Positions 8,359-17,912 of a DNA stretch of 64,000 nucleotides are shown here, one piece after another; the first letter of the stretch is position 1; each line of letters starts with the position of its first letter. The notes under the pieces are model-generated. The model was given only the letters and a program-made list of their open reading frames with translations, searched no databases and was not told the origin of the DNA. The translations under genes were made by a program, and so were the position numbers. This DNA comes from an uncultured Lachnospiraceae bacterium (GTDB lineage: Bacteria > Bacillota > Clostridia > Lachnospirales > Lachnospiraceae): NCBI GenBank assembly GCA_947570615.1, contig CANOVJ010000006.1, forward strand, positions 48,916 through 112,915, given 5' to 3'.

Positions 8359-9357
8359 ATGGCGACAAAAATCATATTTGATACGGATATCGGATGCGAC
8401 TGCGACGATGCGGCGGCGCTGGCCCTGGCGCTGGAGCTGATGAATGCGGGAGAGTGCGAGCTGCTGGCGGTGACCCACTGTACCATGAACGAATCGGCGG
8501 CGGGCTGTATCGAGGCGATTCTGGAGTATTACGGGCATCCCGAAATTCCGGTGGGGACATTCAGGGATGGGGACGGTATCAGACCCAGCGAATGGCATGA
8601 TGTATACGCCTCGGATGTGGCGCTTCGATGGGACACCCGTTATAAAAGAGGAGCGTCCTATGAAAATACGGTAAAGCTTATGCGCAGGATCCTGGCGCAG
8701 ACGCAGGGGAAGATGACTCTTGTGGCTACCGGATCTTTTGCCAGTCTGGAAAGGCTCCTTAAGAGCGGACCGGACGAGCACAGCGATCTCTCCGGCCTGG
8801 CGCTGGTGGAGCAGAAGGTGGAGCGGACAGTGTGTATGGCGGGGCGCTTTAAGGAGGCCTGTCCGGAGCCTGAGGCGCCGGGAGCGGACTGTGCGGCGCT
8901 GGCGGAATGGAATGTAAAATGCGATATTCCCGCGGCTCAGGCAGTCTGCGACCATTGGCCGTCGGAGCTTATATTCTGCAGCTATGAGATCGGGCTGAAA
9001 ATGATTACCTGCGGCGGCCTTCAGCTAAAGGGAGCAAAGGACAATCCGGTCAGGCTCTGCTGCGAGAGCTGGAGCGGGAAGGACGGAGGAGGCGCTGTGG
9101 GCAGGGAAAGCTGGGACGGCGCAACCATGCTTTACGCGATCCGCCCGGATGCAGGGTACTGGGATCTGTATCCTTATGGAAGGATTCGTATCGACGATGA
9201 GGGAAGGAGCCTCTGGCAGGAGGAAGCCGGCGGCCGTCACAGCTTTCTGTTGGAGAGGACGCCTTATAAAAAGGTGGAGGGGCTCATCAACGAGATTCTG
9301 GAGCGGGATATCGGGCGCAGAGAGGGAGCACAGAGAAAGGACGGGATAAGCGAATAA
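8359..9357 (+). CDS. Nucleoside hydrolase family protein
   Basis: Likely hydrolyses the N-glycosidic bond of a nucleoside to base and ribose. The N-terminal calcium-site signature is DTDIGCDCDDAAAL, close to the family DTDxGxDD pattern but with two extra cysteines. VATGSFASLERLL and the later aspartate-rich segment fit the fold. The length of 332 residues is usual. The ATG at 8359 is seven bases after AAGGAGG. It sits in the operon with ribokinase. The sequence is divergent from well-known IunH/RihA types, so purine versus pyrimidine preference is unknown. Confidence 0.8.
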   Translation: MATKIIFDTDIGCDCDDAAALALALELMNAGECELLAVTHCTMNESAAGCIEAILEYYGHPEIPVGTFRDGDGIRPSEWHDVYASDVALRWDTRYKRGASYENTVKLMRRILAQTQGKMTLVATGSFASLERLLKSGPDEHSDLSGLALVEQKVERTVCMAGRFKEACPEPEAPGADCAALAEWNVKCDIPAAQAVCDHWPSELIFCSYEIGLKMITCGGLQLKGAKDNPVRLCCESWSGKDGGGAVGRESWDGATMLYAIRPDAGYWDLYPYGRIRIDDEGRSLWQEEAGGRHSFLLERTPYKKVEGLINEILERDIGRREGAQRKDGISE

Positions 9358-9402
9358 ACCAGAATATAATTTTTACTTATGATATATATAATAAATATTG
9401 AT

Positions 9403-9431
9403 TTTACTTATACTGCTCCCAGGGATATAAT
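9403..9431 (+). promoter_or_regulatory. Probable purA promoter
   Basis: TTTACT at 9403-9408 and TATAAT at 9426-9431, with a 17-base spacer, in an AT-rich gap ahead of purA. The -10 is perfect and the -35 weak. Confidence 0.5.
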
Positions 9432-9503
9432 AAATCCGGAAGTAAGCTTCCATAATTTTGCTGATGCAGGGATATTCCACTTTGAAAGGAGCAGATCTAT
9501 AAT

Positions 9504-10820
9504 ATGGTAAAAGCAGTAGTGGGCGCCAACTGGGGCGACGAGGGAAAAGGGAAAATTACGGATATGCTGGCCAGGGAGGCGGATATCATCGTCCGCTTTC
9601 AGGGAGGGGCCAACGCGGGGCACACGATCGTGAACGATTACGGAAAATTTGCGCTGCACACCCTTCCTTCCGGCGTGTTTTACAGCCATACAACCAGCGT
9701 GATCGGAAACGGGGTGGCGCTGAATATTCCGGTGCTTTTCAACGAGATCAGATCCATCACCGACAGAAATGTGCCGATGCCGAAAATACTGGTGTCCGAC
9801 CGGGCGCAGATGGTGATGCCCTATCACATCCTGTTCGACCAGTATGAGGAGGAGCGGCTGGGGGGAAAGTCCTTCGGTTCCACCAAATCCGGGATCGCGC
9901 CTTTTTATTCGGATAAATTTGCCAAAATCGGTTTCCAGGTGAGCGAGCTTTTTGACGAGGAGACTCTGCGGGAAAAGGCGGCGCGGGTGTGCGAGCAGAA
10001 AAATGTGATGCTGGAGCATATGTATCACAAACCGCTGATTGATCCTCAGGAGCTTCTGGAAACGCTGCACGAATATAAACGGATGATTGAGCCTTATGTG
10101 TGCGATGTGTCCGCTTATCTGGACCGGGCCCTGAAGGAGGGAAAGACCATTCTGCTGGAGGGACAGCTTGGCACCTTAAAGGACCCTGACCACGGCATTT
10201 ATCCCATGGTTACCTCATCCTCCACGCTGGCGGCTTACGGGGCCATCGGGGCAGGGATTGCTCCCTGTGAGATCAGGCAGATTATCACCGTCTGCAAGGC
10301 CTATTCCTCAGCGGTGGGAGCGGGGGCCTTTGTGTCGGAAATTTTTGGGGATGAGGCGGATGAGCTGCGGCGCAGAGGAGGCGACGGCGGAGAGTTCGGA
10401 GCCACCACAGGACGGCCCAGGCGGATGGGATGGTTTGACTGCGTTGCTTCCAGATATGGATGCAGGCTCCAGGGAGCCACCGACGTGGCCTTCACCGTGC
10501 TGGACGTTCTGGGATATCTGGATGAAATTCCCGTGTGCGTGGGCTATGAGATCGACGGGGAGGTGACCACCGATTTCCCGGTGACAGTCAGGCTGGAAAA
10601 GGCCAGACCGGTGCTGAAAAGGCTGCCCGGCTGGAAGTGTGATATCCGCCACATCAGAAAGTATGAGGATTTGCCCCGGAACTGCCGCAATTATGTAGAG
10701 TTCATAGAGGAGCAGATCGGTTATCCCATCACCATGGTCTCCAACGGGCCGGGGCGGGAGGATATTATTTACAGAGAGAGCCCGCTGAAAAGCAGCGCAG
10801 CTGCAGGCGCGCTGCTGTAA
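9504..10820 (+). CDS. purA: Adenylosuccinate synthetase
   Basis: GTP-dependent enzyme joining IMP and aspartate in the first committed step to AMP. The 438-residue protein shows the family signature WGDEGKGKI at the N-terminus, GGANAGHTI with the catalytic histidine, EGQLGTLKDPDHG (where many homologues have EGAQGT.LD.DHG), and TGRPRRMGWFD. Several substitutions relative to the commonest bacterial form suggest a divergent clade, but the core residues are there. AAAGGAG at 9483 precedes the ATG, and a promoter at 9403-9431 lies upstream. The following gene starts about 90 bases downstream and may be read through. Confidence 0.93.
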   Translation: MVKAVVGANWGDEGKGKITDMLAREADIIVRFQGGANAGHTIVNDYGKFALHTLPSGVFYSHTTSVIGNGVALNIPVLFNEIRSITDRNVPMPKILVSDRAQMVMPYHILFDQYEEERLGGKSFGSTKSGIAPFYSDKFAKIGFQVSELFDEETLREKAARVCEQKNVMLEHMYHKPLIDPQELLETLHEYKRMIEPYVCDVSAYLDRALKEGKTILLEGQLGTLKDPDHGIYPMVTSSSTLAAYGAIGAGIAPCEIRQIITVCKAYSSAVGAGAFVSEIFGDEADELRRRGGDGGEFGATTGRPRRMGWFDCVASRYGCRLQGATDVAFTVLDVLGYLDEIPVCVGYEIDGEVTTDFPVTVRLEKARPVLKRLPGWKCDIRHIRKYEDLPRNCRNYVEFIEEQIGYPITMVSNGPGREDIIYRESPLKSSAAAGALL

Positions 10821-10910
10821 GCGCATGGCTGAAAGCAGCATAGCAGCAAATGCATGTCGGCAGGCAGCATGGCTGAAAACATCTGCGGGGCCTCAGACAG
10901 GAGGTAAGGT

Positions 10911-11768
10911 ATGAAATTTTTTACAGGTGAAAATGTGCCGCTTCCCGCCGGTTGCGGGACGCTTACCATGATCAGGAGCAGGTCGGGAGAGCTGATGTAC
11001 CTGGCCCAGGGACAGGAGCGGGCGGTGCTGATGGATACCAGTGTGGGGATCAGAGGGCTTCGCGCCCTGGTGGAGGAGCTGACGGATAAGCCCGTCACGG
11101 TTCTGATCTCCCACGGGCATCCGGATCACGCCATGGGCGTGGGGGAATTTGAGACCGCGTACATGAACCATCAGGATCTTCCCTGTTACCAGGCCATGGG
11201 AAGCCTGAAGGAGAGAAGAGATTATGTGGAGATGTCCATCGGGCCGGAGGGGGAGAGGGTGCCGGAGGAGGAATATCTGCCCCTTTTGCCGGACTACGCA
11301 TTCCAGGAGCTGAGGGATGGCATGAGCTTTGACCTCGGAGGAATGCATGTGGATGTTTACGCCTTTCCCGGCCATACCAGGGGATGCATGGTCTTTCTGC
11401 TGCGGGAGGCCAGGATTCTGATCACAGGGGACGCCTGCAATAATTCCACCTTTTTGTTTGACGAAGGCTGCAGCACAGTGGAGGAGTATAAGGCGCAGGT
11501 GCAGGAAATCATGGAGCGGCTGGATGGAAAATACGACCGTGTTTTTGTCATGCATCAGGTGAGGGAGGCGGATCCGAAGCTTTTGTCCCAGATGCTCCTG
11601 GTGTGCGATCAGGTGATGCGCGGGGAGGCGGACGAGCTGCCCTTTGTGTTCATGGGAAGGAAAGCGCTGGTGGCCAAAGACCGGAACGAGAGGTGCGAGC
11701 GCACGGACGGCGGCTATGCCAATCTGGTTTACAACCCGGAGCGGATTTTCCGGGAGCAGAAGGCGTAA
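10911..11768 (+). CDS. Metallo-beta-lactamase-fold hydrolase
   Basis: A 285-residue cytoplasmic MBL-fold protein. The zinc motif HGHPDH (HxHxDH type) is near residue 67, another ligand histidine is in FPGHTRG, and GDACNN supplies the bridging aspartate region. The ATG at 10911 has CAGGAGG upstream. It lies between purA and an acetyltransferase-hydrolase fusion. MBL-fold proteins of this size act on thioesters, phosphodiesters or lactones; nothing here fixes the substrate. Confidence 0.82.
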   Translation: MKFFTGENVPLPAGCGTLTMIRSRSGELMYLAQGQERAVLMDTSVGIRGLRALVEELTDKPVTVLISHGHPDHAMGVGEFETAYMNHQDLPCYQAMGSLKERRDYVEMSIGPEGERVPEEEYLPLLPDYAFQELRDGMSFDLGGMHVDVYAFPGHTRGCMVFLLREARILITGDACNNSTFLFDEGCSTVEEYKAQVQEIMERLDGKYDRVFVMHQVREADPKLLSQMLLVCDQVMRGEADELPFVFMGRKALVAKDRNERCERTDGGYANLVYNPERIFREQKA

Positions 11769-11782
11769 AGACGGAAAAGAAA

Positions 11783-13309
11783 ATGGCAGATATCATAGCG
11801 AAGAACGGACATATTGTTATCAGAAAAATGAAGGAGACCAGGGAAGATTTTCAGTTGTTTCTGAAATGGATGACCGATCCGCAGACCATGAAGTTCTGGG
11901 AGGGGATGACGGAGAAATTCACATACGAAAGGGTGGCCCAAAACTACGCGGAGCATGTCAGAGAGCAGGTGGAACAGTGCCTGATCGAGTATGAGGGCAG
12001 GGCTATCGGCTACTGTCAGTTTTGTGTGCTGGACGCACAGGGCTTCGAGGTTCCGGAGGAGGAGTTTGAGAAATTTGCCGGTCAGTCCAAAGCGTATGGG
12101 ATCGATATTTTCCTGGGAGAGGTTGAATGCCGGGATCATGGGATCGGTACGCAGTGTCTTAAGGCGCTGATGAAGGCGCTCTTTGAGGAATGGGGCGCGG
12201 ATGTCCTCATGATCGATCCCAAGATTCACAATACAAGAGCGATCCGCTGTTATCAGAAATGCGGATTCAGAAACCTGTTTGTCGTTCCCCAAAGAGAATT
12301 GCAGGACGGGATCCGTCATGACAGCCAGATCATGGGCGTGAAAAAGCCGGATTTTATGAGGGACTGCGACGTGTGGGGCAGACGAAGGAGGGAGATGGCA
12401 GAAATAATCGGGATCACAGCTTCGGACCCTGCCAGCCCTGTCCCTTACCGGATCATAAAATCTGACAGAGAGGATGGATATACGAGGCAGCTCATCGAGT
12501 ACGATTCCGGCCAGGACAAAGTCCCCGCCTTTTTGCTGATTCCCGAAGGGCGCGGCCCCCATCCGGCGGTGCTGATCCATCACCAGCACAACAGAGAGCA
12601 TCATCTGGGAAAAAGCGAGGTATGCGGCCTTGCCGGAGATCCCCTTCAGGCCTTTGGGCCGGCGCTTGCGAAAAGAGGATTCGTGGTGCTGGCCCCCGAC
12701 TCCGTCTGCTTTGAGGACAGGCGCAGAGGCTCTCTGGCGGAGGGATTTGACTTCTGGCAGCATTTTGACGAGATGTGTTATCGGATCGTCAGGGGCGACT
12801 ATCTGATGAAAAAGGTACTGGAGGATGCCGTCTGCGGAATCACCCTGCTCGCCGGGCTTGCCTTTGTGGACAGCGAAAGGATCGGCACGCTGGGACATTC
12901 CTACGGCGGGAATACGGTTTTGTTTCTCTGCGCGCTGGATGGCAGGATCGCCTTTGGCTGTGCGAGCGGCAGCGCCTGCACCTATGAAACGCGCATGAAA
13001 AACGGTACGGGAATCGAGATGGCAAGTGTGATTCCGAGTTTTCACGGCAAATACGATATTGACGATCTGGTGTCCTGTATTGCCCCGAGACGTTTTCTGA
13101 TCGTTTCCGCCAGGGAAGATAAATATTCGGCGGATGCCCCGGACATTGTTGCGAAAGCTCTTCCGGCCTGGCACAGGGCCGGCGCACCGGAGAATCTGTG
13201 CCACAGAAGGTATCCCGGCGCTCATGCCATGACCCGGGAGAGATTTGACGATATTATAGAGTGGCTTACGCAGAGCGCAGCTTCTTACGCCCGGGCTGGC
13301 TGTGTATAA
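11783..13309 (+). CDS. Fusion: GNAT acetyltransferase + alpha/beta hydrolase (dienelactone hydrolase-like)
   Basis: One open frame of 508 residues with two enzyme domains. Residues about 1-200 look like a GNAT acetyltransferase of the aminoglycoside 6-prime-acetyltransferase type (FLKWMTDPQTMKFWEG; acetyl-CoA region RDHGIGTQCLKALMKAL; RCYQKCGFRN). Residues about 205-508 form a serine hydrolase with nucleophile elbow GHSYGGN near residue 374 and a C-terminal histidine in YPGAHAM. No stop separates them. An ATG at 12395, right behind AAGGAGG, could start the hydrolase alone, so both a fusion and an internal-start product are possible. The upstream ATG at 11783 has only a weak ribosome site. Substrates are unknown. 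Confidence 0.75.
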   Translation: MADIIAKNGHIVIRKMKETREDFQLFLKWMTDPQTMKFWEGMTEKFTYERVAQNYAEHVREQVEQCLIEYEGRAIGYCQFCVLDAQGFEVPEEEFEKFAGQSKAYGIDIFLGEVECRDHGIGTQCLKALMKALFEEWGADVLMIDPKIHNTRAIRCYQKCGFRNLFVVPQRELQDGIRHDSQIMGVKKPDFMRDCDVWGRRRREMAEIIGITASDPASPVPYRIIKSDREDGYTRQLIEYDSGQDKVPAFLLIPEGRGPHPAVLIHHQHNREHHLGKSEVCGLAGDPLQAFGPALAKRGFVVLAPDSVCFEDRRRGSLAEGFDFWQHFDEMCYRIVRGDYLMKKVLEDAVCGITLLAGLAFVDSERIGTLGHSYGGNTVLFLCALDGRIAFGCASGSACTYETRMKNGTGIEMASVIPSFHGKYDIDDLVSCIAPRRFLIVSAREDKYSADAPDIVAKALPAWHRAGAPENLCHRRYPGAHAMTRERFDDIIEWLTQSAASYARAGCV

Positions 13310-13365
13310 GGAGCGGACAGCATGGGAATATTGTTCTGAAAAGGAAGAACGAAAGGAATCAATCA

Positions 13366-13899
13366 ATGCAATATGTAAATTATTACGAAACGCCTCTGGG
13401 AGAAATCTTACTTGCGGCGGATCAGGACGGACTCACCGGGCTGTGGTTTTCCGGACAGAAATACTATGCCAGCCGTCTCGACCCGGAGCCGGAGGAAAAG
13501 GATCTGCCTGCCTTTGACGAGACGAGGCGGTGGCTGGAGGTCTATTTTGCAGGGAAGAAGCCGGACTTTATGCCGCCGATCCATATGGTCGGGACGCCCT
13601 TTCAGATCGCGGTCTGGGAAATTATGCGCAGGATTCCCTACGGAGAGACTGCCACTTACGGAGAGATCGCCAGGGAATTTGCCAGAGAAAGGGGCCTGCC
13701 CCGAATGTCCGCGCAGGCTGTGGGAAGCGCAGTGGCACATAACAGAATTTCCATCCTTATTCCCTGCCACAGAGTAACGGGGACAAACGGAAGTCTGACC
13801 GGCTATGCAGGAGGACTTGACAGGAAGGTGAAGCTGCTGACCCTGGAGAAAGTCGATATGAAGGATTTCTTTGTTCCCCACAGGGGGACGGCATTGTGA
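13366..13899 (+). CDS. ogt: Methylated-DNA--protein-cysteine methyltransferase
   Basis: Suicide repair enzyme that takes the alkyl group from O6-methylguanine onto its own cysteine. The 177-residue protein carries the active-site IPCHRV motif near residue 128, preceded by the recognition helix region (QAVGSAVAHNRIS) and followed by SLTGYAGGL. The ATG at 13366 gives the expected N-terminus QYVNYYETPLGEI; an upstream in-frame extension is rejected as unlike the family. The ribosome site is AAAGGAA. It follows the GNAT-hydrolase gene by 56 bases. Confidence 0.93.
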   Translation: MQYVNYYETPLGEILLAADQDGLTGLWFSGQKYYASRLDPEPEEKDLPAFDETRRWLEVYFAGKKPDFMPPIHMVGTPFQIAVWEIMRRIPYGETATYGEIAREFARERGLPRMSAQAVGSAVAHNRISILIPCHRVTGTNGSLTGYAGGLDRKVKLLTLEKVDMKDFFVPHRGTAL

Positions 13900-13932
13900 G
13901 ACGCACAGGGCTGTGAAAGATGACGGATACCG

Positions 13933-14166
13933 TCACTGTGGCAGCAATTCGTTCATCTTCAGGACTTCAATGACCGTTCCCATCTCGTCCTTAAGCTCAA
14001 AAATATCGCGCCGGATCTCTCTCACGGCGACGGCAACGTCAAGGCGCAGATCCTCCAGTTTTCTGGCTGTGCGATCCTGCTTAAGCTCTATGGCGTCAAA
14101 ACGGTTGTCTATCCTGTCAAGATGATTTAAAATTTTTTCGAACATTTCACGGCTTTCCTTATCCAT
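13933..14166 (-). CDS. Small coiled-coil protein
   Basis: A 77-residue, highly charged protein, nearly all helical by eye, with heptad-like spacing (FEKILNHLDRIDNRF, then KLEDLRLDVAVAV and REIRRDIFELKDEM). There is no membrane segment or signal. The ATG at 14166 has AGAGAGG upstream and is preferred over a GTG at 14214. Similar short coiled-coil proteins are widespread in clostridia and phages, without a known function. Confidence is mainly in its being a real gene. Confidence 0.6.
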   Translation of the reverse strand: MDKESREMFEKILNHLDRIDNRFDAIELKQDRTARKLEDLRLDVAVAVREIRRDIFELKDEMGTVIEVLKMNELLPQ

Positions 14167-14367
14167 ATGGCGTACCTCTCTGTGTATGTCTGCAGGTTCT
14201 TCCGGAATATTCACAGCGCAGGGAGCTTAGGTTCTGAGCTTTTTCATACAGGGGATTGGGTAAAAAGCAGATAATTTTACGGATGCGTGCGCAGAATTTC
14301 AGATTTCCGGATGTGTCTGAAATTATGATAGCACATCTGCCTGTATTTTGTAAAGCGTTTTTTGATT

Positions 14368-15432
14368 TCAAACAGAGGGTTTTGGATTTTCAGAGGGCAG
14401 ATTCTCCTTAAGAATCCGCACGACCTCCTCCGCACAGTCGGCGAACTCCCGGATTTTCGCAACGATCCGATCCCGCCGGCGCCTGTCCTGCAAAGCTTCC
14501 AGGGTGATATTAAACCCGCCTCCGATTGCCTCCAGTCCGTCGGGATCCGTTTGCCACATACGCTGCATTTTGGCGTATATCTGATCCACCTGCCCGATAA
14601 AGGCAAAGTCGGGGTTGAAGCGCCGGGCCCGGTTTAAAAATTCATGGCAGCAGCTTGCGTTTGTGGCAGGGACACAGACATAATTACAGTATATGAACCA
14701 GGAGTCAAATTCCTCCGGCTTCATGGCGTCGTATCTGCCGCTCTCTATTTCGTCGGCCCAGGCGCGGAAGGCCGAAGCGCCGAAGCAATAGCTTTTTGTG
14801 CGGGTTGTCAGAAGACCTGGGAGATTTATGATGGCGTCCCGGTAGATCTGTCCCGGATCCTTTTGCTCTTTCTTTTCCCCCACAAAGAGAAAGCCGCGGC
14901 TCTCATCGGTTTCGCCGCCGCAGGTCTCACAGAACACATCCTGTGCGCAGACACGTTCAGGCCCGGTCATATTGTCTGTCATAAACAGCAGGGTTTTCCC
15001 GCCGTCCTCATAGCCCACAAAGACGATCCAGGCCGAATGTCCCAGGATGATCAGATTGCTGATCACGGGAATGCCTCTGTCGATATATGTAAGGAGTTTC
15101 TATAAGTACGTTTCCCGGTGGGCCTTCAGTTCCTTTTCCGCCACGAACAGGGAATCATATCCGTATTTTTCGAAGATCTCCCCGATAAAGGACGGATCCC
15201 CGTCGCTGAGGAGACAGTCGGTCACCCCATCCCACCGGAAACGGTCATAAGTATAAATCTGTGCGAACACATCGCCCGTTACGCCTGCGAAAAACTCATA
15301 GTCATAGTCCGGCTCGCCCGGCGCGCCCATGACATAACGTCCGCAGCCGTTGAACCAGCAGTTTTCTCCCAGTTCATCTGTAATGAATCTGTGAATGTGA
15401 GGAATTATGTTGCCTTTGTGTTTTGTCATCAT
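14368..15432 (-). pseudogene. BtrH-like (butirosin biosynthesis H / C39-like) gene broken by an in-frame TAG
   Basis: Two open stretches, 15432-15103 and 15099-14368, lie in the same frame on the minus strand, separated only by a TAG at 15102-15100. Together they would encode about 343 residues resembling the BtrH-like family with a C39-peptidase-like N-terminal part: ENCWFNGCGRYVMGA with the expected catalytic-type cysteine, GDVFAQIYTYDRF, then after the stop IDRGIPVISNLIILGHSAWIVFVGY, and a helical C-terminal half. The residue at the stop is flanked by RETYL and KLLTYIDRG, so CAG to TAG is the simplest event. It may be a point-mutated pseudogene, a sequencing error, or a read-through site. 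BtrH itself is an acyltransferase; the role here is unknown. Confidence 0.75.
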
Positions 15433-15674
15433 GGCAAAGCCACCGTATGTCTGGCGCTGTTTCCTATCCTGTTCCCAATATGATACACCGCAATGAAGCG
15501 GCTGTCAATTTCACAGCCTTTTCACAGTTTTCCCACAGACTGATCACAGAATTTCCACGGATGCTTCACTTTTTATGCTTATACTTTCTGTAAAATAATG
15601 TAAAAGCTCCGGACGGGGATGAATCTGTGAGTGAGGCGGCATCCCCGGAACGGAAAACAGGAGGTTAAAAGAAA

Positions 15675-16880
15675 ATGAGACAGAAGACACTTTCACAAAC
15701 CCGGTTAAGAACTTCAATTTCTTCCAGGGCCGCCATCCTGGCGGCTGTGCTTGCGGCAGCGCTTTACCTGGCGCTCTCGTGTATGCAGGTTTCGGCCGCA
15801 GAGGGCTTTCATCTCTACACGGATACCCCCGGAATCCGGGTGACGGCGGGAGACTCGGTCAGCTTCGATCTGCATCTTTCCGGTGCAAATGCGGCGGGAA
15901 AGGATGTGGCCCTGTCTGTGGCGTCCATGCCCGAGGGGTTTGGCGGGTACATAAAGAAAGGAAGCTATGAGGTTTCCAGGGTTCATACAGACGGGGATGG
16001 AACAGAGGCGGCGGCTTCCTTTCAGGTCACGGTTCCTTCCGAAGCGGCCGAGGGAGCTTATGAGATTACGCTGCACGCCGCCACCGACGACGGCTTTGAG
16101 GACGATCTGAATCTGGAGCTGACGGTCAGCGGACTGGAGGCGGGGGAGAGCAATTTCCATGTGGAGTATCCCGACCAGGAAGGGGTATCCGGCACTTCTT
16201 TTTCCTATTCCACGACCATAGCCAATAATACCCTTTCCACGCAGAACTATAACTTTTCCTCCGACGCCCCTGCCGGATGGATGGTCTCCTTTGTGAGCGA
16301 TTCCAAACAGGTTTCCAGCCTGGAGGTGGAGTCCGGACAGAGCGCGGCCGTGACCATCACGGTGACGCCTCCGGATAAAGTGGATGCGGGGGATTATCAG
16401 ATCGGCTGCGCGGCGGCCTCCGCCAGGGAGCAGCTCTCCACCACGCTGACTGTGAAGATTCTGGGCACTTACGAGATGAATCTGTCCACCGTGGACGGAC
16501 GGCTTTCTCTGGACGCCTTTGCAAAAAAGGAGTCGGACGTGACCGTGAAGCTCACCAACAACGGAAATATTGATCTGGAAAATATCACGCTGGCCAGTCA
16601 GGCTCCCGCGGGATGGGAGGTTTTACTGGATACTGCCACGGTGGATGTGCTGGAGGCCGGGGCGTCGAAGGAGATCGTCGCCCATATCACGCCGGGAAGC
16701 GATTCCCTCACAGGGGACTATGTGACGGTGATCACCGCGGACTGCGATAATCAGTCGCGCGCCATGGAGCTGCGGGTGACCCTGAAAACCCGGACCGGGT
16801 GGGGCGTCTTTGCGGTGGCGATCATCCTTGCGGTAGCGGCCGGGCTGTATCTGGTGATGAAAAAGTATGGCAGGAGGTAA
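15675..16880 (+). CDS. Exported, membrane-anchored NEW3-domain protein
   Basis: A 401-residue protein with a positively charged N-terminus and signal segment (about residues 18-38, ending near VSAAEG), a long extracytoplasmic part of beta-sandwich NEW3/COG1470-type repeats (NNTLSTQNYNFS..PAGW, then LTNNGNIDLENITL..PAGWEV), and one C-terminal membrane helix (VFAVAIILAVAAGLYLV) ending in basic residues. The ATPase gene starts four bases after its stop, and a permease follows, so it is the extracellular partner of an ABC system. NEW3 proteins beside NosF/NosY-like pairs are common in clostridia; their cargo is not known. Confidence 0.85.
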   Translation: MRQKTLSQTRLRTSISSRAAILAAVLAAALYLALSCMQVSAAEGFHLYTDTPGIRVTAGDSVSFDLHLSGANAAGKDVALSVASMPEGFGGYIKKGSYEVSRVHTDGDGTEAAASFQVTVPSEAAEGAYEITLHAATDDGFEDDLNLELTVSGLEAGESNFHVEYPDQEGVSGTSFSYSTTIANNTLSTQNYNFSSDAPAGWMVSFVSDSKQVSSLEVESGQSAAVTITVTPPDKVDAGDYQIGCAAASAREQLSTTLTVKILGTYEMNLSTVDGRLSLDAFAKKESDVTVKLTNNGNIDLENITLASQAPAGWEVLLDTATVDVLEAGASKEIVAHITPGSDSLTGDYVTVITADCDNQSRAMELRVTLKTRTGWGVFAVAIILAVAAGLYLVMKKYGRR

Positions 16881-16883
16881 GTG

Positions 16884-17912
16884 ATGGCTGGAGCGGAAAA
16901 GGGAAGTCCCGCCGTGATCCGGACGGAAGGACTTACCAAAAGATATGGAGAACTGACGGCGGTGGATCATCTGGATCTGAGCGTGCTTAAGGGGGAGGTT
17001 TTCGGACTGCTCGGCCCCAACGGCGCGGGCAAAACCACCACCACCCTGATGCTTCTGGGGCTCACCGAGCCGGACGAAGGGCAGGCCAGGATCGGCGGCC
17101 TTGACTGCACCAGAGACGCCATCGAGGTGAAAAGGACGGTGGGCTATCTGCCCGACAACGTGGGCTTTTATTCCGCCATGACAGGACGGGAGAACCTTCG
17201 CTTTACCGGCAGGCTCAACGGACTTGCAGGAACGGAGCTGGAGGAGAAGATCGACGCTCTTCTGGAGCGGGTGAACATGACGGACGCCGCGGACAAAAAG
17301 GCGGGAACCTATTCCCGGGGGATGCGCCAGAGGCTGGGGATTGCCGATGTGCTGATGAAGGATCCCCGGGTCATCATCATGGATGAGCCCACCCTGGGGA
17401 TCGACCCCCAGGGCGTACGGGAGCTGATGTGGCTGATCCGGGATCTGGCGGAGGGGGACGGCAGGACGGTACTCCTCTCCTCCCATCAGCTTCACCAGGT
17501 GCAGCGGGTGTGCGACCGGATGGGAATTTTTGTACAGGGAAAAATGATTGCCTGCGGCACCCTGGAGGAGCTGGGCAGACAGATCGATCACGACGGAGTC
17601 AATACCCTGGAGCTGGCGGCCTATCCGGACAACGTAAAGCTCTCAGGTATTATAAAGGCCATGAACGGTGTGATGGACGTGGAAAAAAACAGCGATATGT
17701 ATATCATCCATTCCTCCTTCGATCTGCGCAGGGCCCTGTCCCGGGAGCTGGCGCAGCAGGGATATACCATCATGCACCTGCGGCAGGCGGGAAGCGATCT
17801 GGATGAGATTTACCGGAAATATTTTGAGAAGGAGGACGGTCAAAATGGAACAGGCACTGACACCGGAAAAAGACGGGAAAGCAAAATATCACATTCTGAG
17901 AGTGCTCTTTGA
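16884..17912 (+). CDS. ABC transporter ATP-binding protein (NosF/CcmA-like)
   Basis: Cytoplasmic ATPase of an ABC-2 type transporter. Of its 342 residues, the first 220 or so hold Walker A GPNGAGKTTT, signature YSRGMRQRLGIA, Walker B VIIMDEPTLGIDP and the SSHQLHQV switch histidine. The rest is the C-terminal extension seen in exporters of this class. The ATG at 16884 follows AGGAGG at 16872; a GTG at 16881 is an alternative. Its 3 prime end overlaps the permease gene by 68 bases, so the two are translationally coupled. Confidence 0.9.
   Translation: MAGAEKGSPAVIRTEGLTKRYGELTAVDHLDLSVLKGEVFGLLGPNGAGKTTTTLMLLGLTEPDEGQARIGGLDCTRDAIEVKRTVGYLPDNVGFYSAMTGRENLRFTGRLNGLAGTELEEKIDALLERVNMTDAADKKAGTYSRGMRQRLGIADVLMKDPRVIIMDEPTLGIDPQGVRELMWLIRDLAEGDGRTVLLSSHQLHQVQRVCDRMGIFVQGKMIACGTLEELGRQIDHDGVNTLELAAYPDNVKLSGIIKAMNGVMDVEKNSDMYIIHSSFDLRRALSRELAQQGYTIMHLRQAGSDLDEIYRKYFEKEDGQNGTGTDTGKRRESKISHSESAL

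Noticed and set aside
15100-15102. TAG as a pyrrolysine codon
   Set aside because: BtrH-like proteins are not known to use pyrrolysine and no pyl genes are seen here; a nonsense change is simpler.
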